From contig CAZTXP010000064.1 in NCBI GenBank assembly GCA_964617355.1, positions 1-64,000 of the forward strand: DNA of 64,000 nucleotides. The letters run 5' to 3'. Under the pieces are notes generated by a model. It was not told the DNA's origin. It saw only the letters and a program-made list of their open reading frames with translations, and searched no databases. The stretch's first letter is position 1; every line of letters begins with the position of its first letter. This DNA is from CAZTDU01 sp964617355 (GTDB taxonomy: Bacteria; Pseudomonadota; Gammaproteobacteria; Burkholderiales; SG8-39). Both the position numbers and the translations under genes were made by a program. Shown here piece after piece: positions 60,541 to 64,000 of the stretch.

Positions 60541-61197
60541 ATGTGCGGTCGCTATGCGCTCCACAGCAAACCGGAAGTCGTCGCCCTCGCGTTCGGGCTG
60601 GACGCCGTGCCACCGTACGCCGCGCGCTACAACATCGCGCCCACCACGCCGGTGCTGGCCGTGCGCGAGCCCGGCGGCGTGCGCGAGGGCGCGCTGCTGC
60701 GCTGGGGCCTCGTGCCGCGCTGGGCGAAGGACCCGTCGATGGGCGCGCGCATGAACAACGCGCGTGCCGAGACGGTCGCCGAGAAGCCCTCCTTCCGGGA
60801 GGCGTTTCGCCGCCGCCGCTGCCTGATCCCCGCCGACGGCTTCTTCGAATGGAAGCCCGAGGGCGGCGTGAAGCAGCCCTACTACATCACCCCGTCGGCC
60901 GGCGGCCTGTTCGCGTTCGCCGGGCTCTGGGAGGAATGGCAGGGTCCCGAGGGCCCGCTGCAGACCTGCTGCGTGGTGACCACCGACGCCAATGGCCCGA
61001 TGGCCGAGGTGCACGAGCGCATGCCGGTGATGATCGAGAAGGCCGACTGGGCGCGCTGGCTCGAGGCCAAGCCGGGCAAGGATGTCTCCGACCTGCTGCA
61101 CCCGCCGCCGGACGACGCGATCGCGATCCGGCGCGTGAGCCGGGCCGTGAACAACGCGAGGAACGACCTCCCGCAGCTGATCGAGCCGGGAGACTGA
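60541..61197 (+). CDS. yedK: SOS response-associated peptidase / abasic-site crosslinker (YedK/HMCES family)
   Basis: 218 residues beginning MCGRYALHS; after Met removal Cys2 forms a covalent DNA-protein crosslink with abasic sites in single-stranded DNA, shielding them. RYNIAPTTPVLAVRE, MNNARAETVAEKP (active-site Asn) and CLIPADGFFEWK (Glu103) and the later VHERMPVMI (His) are all present. ATG 60541 is required because Cys must be residue 2; an in-frame ATG 15 bases upstream would block it. It is followed 82 bases later by lexA. Confidence 0.93.
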   Translation: MCGRYALHSKPEVVALAFGLDAVPPYAARYNIAPTTPVLAVREPGGVREGALLRWGLVPRWAKDPSMGARMNNARAETVAEKPSFREAFRRRRCLIPADGFFEWKPEGGVKQPYYITPSAGGLFAFAGLWEEWQGPEGPLQTCCVVTTDANGPMAEVHERMPVMIEKADWARWLEAKPGKDVSDLLHPPPDDAIAIRRVSRAVNNARNDLPQLIEPGD

Positions 61198-61199
61198 GC

Positions 61200-61228
61200 T
61201 TGCCCCTGCGGGGCGTACTGGATATAAT
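61200..61228 (+). promoter_or_regulatory. lexA promoter
   Basis: TTGCCC (61200-61205) and TATAAT (61223-61228) are spaced by exactly 17 bases. The predicted transcription start near 61235 falls at the upstream edge of the LexA box. A GC hairpin (GCCCC-TGC-GGGGC) overlaps the -35/spacer. Confidence 0.75.
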
Positions 61229-61232
61229 TCCA

Positions 61233-61248
61233 CTGTACGGAGGCCCAG
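61233..61248. promoter_or_regulatory. LexA (SOS) box ahead of lexA
   Basis: CTG-N10-CAG (CTGTACGGAGGCCCAG) fits the spacing of the proteobacterial SOS operator CTGTATATATATACAG, though the centre is G+C-rich and not strongly palindromic. It lies at the predicted start of transcription, where bound LexA would block RNA polymerase, consistent with autoregulation. Confidence 0.6.
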
Positions 61249-61279
61249 TAGGCCGCCGGGAACAATGGAGGACGTCGCC

Positions 61280-61918
61280 ATGAGCGCCACCCCTGCGCTG
61301 ACCGACCGCCAGTCCGAGATCCTCAAGCTCGTGCGCGAGCTGACCGAATCCACCGGCTACCCGCCCACCCGTGCCGAGATCGCTCGCGCGATGGGGTTTC
61401 GCTCCGTGAACGCCGCCGAGCAGCACCTGCGCGCGCTCGAGAAGAAGGGCGCGCTCGACATCGAATCCGGCGCCTCCCGCGGCCTGCGGGTCCGGGATAC
61501 CAAGGCCGTGCACCGGATGGGCAAGCTGATGGAGCTGCAGGTCATCGGCCGCGTCGCCGCCGGCAGCCCGATCCTCGCCGAGGAGCACGTGCAGGGCCGC
61601 TACCAGGTGGACCCCGCGATGTTCACCCCGCGTGCAGATTACCTCCTGAAAGTGCGCGGCATGTCCATGCGCGACGCGGGCATCCTCGAGGGCGACCTGC
61701 TCGCAGTGCACCGCACCGACGACGCCCGCACCGGGCAGGTCGTGGTGGCGCGCGTCGGCGACGAGGTCACGGTGAAGCGCCTGCGCCGCCGCGGCAACAG
61801 CGTGCAGCTGCTGCCGGAGAACCCCGACTTCGAGCCTATCGAGGTGGACGCCCGCTCGGGCGAGTTCGCCATCGAAGGCCTCGCCGTGGGCATCATCCGC
61901 AACGGCAAGGGTTTGTAA
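61280..61918 (+). CDS. lexA: SOS repressor LexA
   Basis: 212 residues. The N-terminal winged helix (LTDRQSEILKLVRELTESTG, RAEIARAMGFRSVNAAEQHL) binds SOS boxes. The C-terminal S24 peptidase domain has the Ala94-Gly95 self-cleavage site (RVAAGSPILAE), Ser129 (VRGMSMRDAGI) and Lys166 (DEVTVKRL). RecA filaments stimulate cleavage after DNA damage. ATG 61280 is chosen because GGAGG lies eight bases before it; ATG 61265 overlaps that box. Confidence 0.97.
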   Translation: MSATPALTDRQSEILKLVRELTESTGYPPTRAEIARAMGFRSVNAAEQHLRALEKKGALDIESGASRGLRVRDTKAVHRMGKLMELQVIGRVAAGSPILAEEHVQGRYQVDPAMFTPRADYLLKVRGMSMRDAGILEGDLLAVHRTDDARTGQVVVARVGDEVTVKRLRRRGNSVQLLPENPDFEPIEVDARSGEFAIEGLAVGIIRNGKGL

Positions 61919-61934
61919 TCCGCCTGCGGGCGGA
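61919..61934 (+). terminator. Small hairpin after lexA
   Basis: TCCGCC-TGCG-GGCGGA forms a perfect 6-bp stem with a four-base loop immediately after the lexA stop. There is no following T-tract, so termination would be weak; the next promoter starts only 16 bases later. Confidence 0.35.
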
Positions 61935-61949
61935 CCTCGCGTTCGCCCC

Positions 61950-61955
61950 TATAAT
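61950..61955 (+). promoter_or_regulatory. -10 element of the sensor kinase operon
   Basis: A perfect TATAAT lies 24 bases before the kinase ATG. No good -35 is found at 16-18 bases, so an activator may be needed or the element is fortuitous. Confidence 0.45.
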
Positions 61956-61979
61956 CCTCCGGAGACGCCGCGCTCCGGA

Positions 61980-63758
61980 ATGGATTCCTCCCTCTCCTCG
62001 TCCAGCAGCAACGATCCCGGTTCCCGCCCGCGCGACGCCGCCGATCGCCGGCGCGTGCTCGGCGACCAGGTCGAGCTGCTCTACCGCCAGTCGATCCAGG
62101 GCATCGTCGCCTCGATCCTGATCGGCGCGATCGCGACCTACGAGCTGTGGTCGCAGCAGTACAAGGACCTGGTGATCTTCTGGTGGGTGCTGACCCTCGC
62201 CATCTCGGTGCTGCGCCTGGTCCTGTACTACTCCTGGAAGAAGCGCGCCGACACCGACCACGACAAGTGGCTGCGCTGGTTCGCCATCGGCGCCTTCGCC
62301 ACCGGCGCCAACTGGGGCTTCGCCGGCTCGGTGTTCTTCCCGTCGCACGCCGACGAGCAGCAGGTGTTCCTCGCCTTCCTGATCGCCGGCATGTCCTCGG
62401 GCGGCATCCCGTTCTTCTCGGCCGTCTGGTGGGTGTACGCGCTGTACGCGGCGGGGATCATGATCCCGTTCACCTACGTGCTGGCGACCTTCGGCAACCA
62501 CCTCTTCGCCGAGCTGTCGTTCCTGGTGCCGCTCTTCTACGCCGCGAACGTCGCGGTGTCGCTGCGGCTTTCGCAGGTGTTCGCCTCCGGCTTCCGGCTG
62601 AGGCAGGCCTACGGGCGCCTGACCGAGGACTACAGCGTGATCAACCGCAAGCTCGAGCACCAGCTGGTCGAGCTCGAGGAAGCGCGCCGGCAGGTCGAGG
62701 CCTCGGGCCGCAAGCTGGCCCTGTTCTCCGAGCGCTCGCCGATCGCGGTGTTCGAATTCGACCCGCGCGGGCAGGTGCTGACCATGAACCCGGCGGCCGA
62801 GACGCTGTTCGGCTGGGCGTCCGCCGAGGTCGTCGGCAAGCCGGGCATCGAGTTCCTGTTCCCCGCGGAGATCGTGCCGCAGGTGGAGAAGCGCTGGGCG
62901 GAGTTCATCCGCGCGCGCGAGCCCGAGATCGGCGTGCGCTACCACAACGTGCGGCGCGACGGCGCGGAGCTGATCTGCGAGTGGAGCATGACGCCGCTGG
63001 TCAACGCCGAGAACCAGGTGATCTCGGTGATCGTGCAGGGGCAGGACGTCACCAAGCAGCTCGAGTCCGAGCGCATGAAGAAGGAGTTCACCTCCACGCT
63101 CTCGCACGAGCTGCGCACCCCGCTCACCTCGATCATCGGCTCGCTGCAACTGGTGAACACCGGCGTGATGGGGGACGTCGACAAGGACATCCTCGACCTC
63201 ACGGTGATCGCCGAGCGCAATGCGCAGCGCCTGCTCGACCTGATCAACGACCTGCTCGACATCGACAAGATCGAATCGGGCAAGTTCACGCTCTACCCGG
63301 AACTGCTGTCGCTGGACGAGCTGGTGCACGAGGCGATCGCGCTGAACCAGGGCTTCGCCGAGCGCTTCAAGGTGCGCATGGAGGCGGTTGGCGAGCTGCC
63401 GGTGGTGAAGGCCAGCGTGGACCGCAAGCGCATGCTGCAGGTGATGACCAACCTGCTGTCGAACGCGGCGAAGTTCTCGCCCGAGGGCGGCACGGTCGAC
63501 GTCACCATGCACCTGAACGGCGGCACCGCCCGCATCTGCGTGCACGACCGCGGGCCGGGCATTCCCGCCGAGTTCCGCAACCGCATCTTCAGCCGCTTCG
63601 CGCAGGCCGACATGACCGCCACGCGCCAGAAGGGGGGCACGGGCCTCGGCCTCGCGATCTGCAAGCGCCTCGTCGAGCTCATGGAGGGCAACCTCGGCTT
63701 CGACGACCGCGAGGGCGGCGGCTCCACGTTCTGGTTCGAGCTGCCCGCGCAGTCCTAG
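61980..63758 (+). CDS. Membrane sensor histidine kinase with PAS domain
   Basis: 592 residues. Six hydrophobic helices between residues 40 and 200 (ILIGAIATYELW, LVIFWWVLTLAISVLRLVLY, FAIGAFATGANWGFAGSVFF and others) form a membrane sensor of MASE-like layout. A coiled coil leads to a PAS domain (about 245-360). HisKA has His376 (TSTLSHELRTPLTSIIGSL). The HATPase has N-box LLSNAAKFSPEGG, G1 HDRGPGIPAEF and G2 GGTGLGLAICKRLVE. It should autophosphorylate and pass phosphate to the response regulator 22 bases downstream. The stimulus is not known. Confidence 0.92.
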   Translation: MDSSLSSSSSNDPGSRPRDAADRRRVLGDQVELLYRQSIQGIVASILIGAIATYELWSQQYKDLVIFWWVLTLAISVLRLVLYYSWKKRADTDHDKWLRWFAIGAFATGANWGFAGSVFFPSHADEQQVFLAFLIAGMSSGGIPFFSAVWWVYALYAAGIMIPFTYVLATFGNHLFAELSFLVPLFYAANVAVSLRLSQVFASGFRLRQAYGRLTEDYSVINRKLEHQLVELEEARRQVEASGRKLALFSERSPIAVFEFDPRGQVLTMNPAAETLFGWASAEVVGKPGIEFLFPAEIVPQVEKRWAEFIRAREPEIGVRYHNVRRDGAELICEWSMTPLVNAENQVISVIVQGQDVTKQLESERMKKEFTSTLSHELRTPLTSIIGSLQLVNTGVMGDVDKDILDLTVIAERNAQRLLDLINDLLDIDKIESGKFTLYPELLSLDELVHEAIALNQGFAERFKVRMEAVGELPVVKASVDRKRMLQVMTNLLSNAAKFSPEGGTVDVTMHLNGGTARICVHDRGPGIPAEFRNRIFSRFAQADMTATRQKGGTGLGLAICKRLVELMEGNLGFDDREGGGSTFWFELPAQS

Positions 63759-63780
63759 CATCCCCCGGAGAGGATTTCCC

Positions 63781-64000
63781 ATGCCCGCCACCCCGCTTAC
63801 CCGCATCTGCTACGTCGAGGACGACGAGGATATCCAGCGCATCGTGCGCATGTCGCTCGAGCGCATCGGCAAGATGACGGTCGAGGTCTGCGGCGATCCG
63901 CTGAAGGCGATCGACGCGATCACCGCGTTCGGGCCGCAGATGGTGATGCTGGACTGGATGATGCCAGGAATGGACGGCCCGACGCTGTTCAAGAAGATGA
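63781..64000 (+). CDS. Response regulator receiver domain (cut by window edge)
   Basis: 73 residues visible of a CheY-like receiver: ICYVEDDEDIQRIVRMSLER with the acidic pair, and MVMLDWMMPGMDGPTLF with the phosphoacceptor Asp. The Thr/Ser and Lys positions and any output domain lie beyond the window. It follows the sensor kinase by 22 bases and is its presumed partner. Confidence 0.9.
   Translation, partial: MPATPLTRICYVEDDEDIQRIVRMSLERIGKMTVEVCGDPLKAIDAITAFGPQMVMLDWMMPGMDGPTLFKKM

Noticed and set aside
61203..61215. GCCCC-TGC-GGGGC hairpin as the yedK terminator
   Set aside because: Short stem with no T-tract and overlapping the lexA -35 region; more likely incidental.
1..64000. Search for mobile elements, integrases, att sites and tRNA genes that would mark the island as transferred
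   Set aside because: No transposase, integrase or tRNA was seen, and the G+C content of 31116-51769 does not visibly differ from its flanks, so recent transfer cannot be claimed from this window.

Overview
The window is a very G+C-rich (about two thirds or more by eye), gene-dense stretch of bacterial chromosome. It most resembles a betaproteobacterium of the Burkholderiales/Rhodocyclales type. The grounds are the rimP-nusA start of the nusA-infB operon, the order yciO-like / M50 protease / trpS / scpA / scpB / rluB, the LexA and YedK genes, and the Liv-type ABC transporter; the assignment is by recall of families, not by search. I found no rRNA, tRNA, CRISPR array or insertion sequence. No gene-free gap exceeds 300 bases. 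The largest are 807-950 (a terminator ahead of rimP), 50242-50377 (an inverted repeat), 51770-51883 (the htrA/TIR divergent region, no convincing promoter pair seen), 31014-31115 (part of a tandem repeat) and 53108-53209 (the marR promoter).

Region 1 (1-8902) is housekeeping: nusA (partial), rimP, rluB, scpB, scpA, trpS, an M50 protease, a YciO/Sua5-like protein, a PHP-domain RNase AM-like protein and an alpha/beta hydrolase, all on the minus strand and mostly overlapping by ATGA. A gamma-carbonic-anhydrase-like gene and a short-chain dehydrogenase follow.

Region 2 (8948-31013) looks like a catabolic cluster for an N-heterocycle. It holds a 1156-residue flavo-iron-sulfur oxidoreductase and a molybdenum hydroxylase (FAD subunit plus a fused [2Fe-2S]/Mo subunit). 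Next come a 6-hydroxynicotinate-reductase-like protein, an ApbE-related UPF0280 protein, a branched-chain-type ABC transporter with a fused permease, both hydantoinase/oxoprolinase subunits, a C45 amidohydrolase and a PhzF-like isomerase. The order suggests uptake, ring hydroxylation, ring reduction and ATP-dependent ring opening; the substrate is unknown.

Region 3 (31116-51769, minus strand) is the most unusual part. It is an almost gap-free run of HtrA-like protease, exported PPC-type protein, caspase, ECF sigma, anti-sigma, TrkA-N/RyR membrane protein, caspase-FGE protein, SIR2-like/TIR protein and STAND NTPase with WD40 propeller. Without a break it continues into a small type IV pilus-like set (two prepilins, a third pilin-like protein, PilC-, PilN-, PilO- and PilP-like proteins) and ends with a TPR/SLOG-like/class III cyclase protein. 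A second TIR protein, membrane-anchored, is divergent from htrA (51884-53107). The parts list is that of a multi-effector immune or programmed-death system, here joined to a surface-filament module and its own sigma/anti-sigma pair.

Region 4 (53210-64000) holds a marR-MFS-SDR-isomerase operon, a RutE-like nitroreductase, a CoA-transferase, an MFS carrier, pncB, yedK, lexA with an SOS box, a PAS sensor kinase and the start of its response regulator. Several genes have a -10 element so close to the start codon that leaderless transcripts are likely, and three divergent gene pairs share a near-palindromic -10 element.
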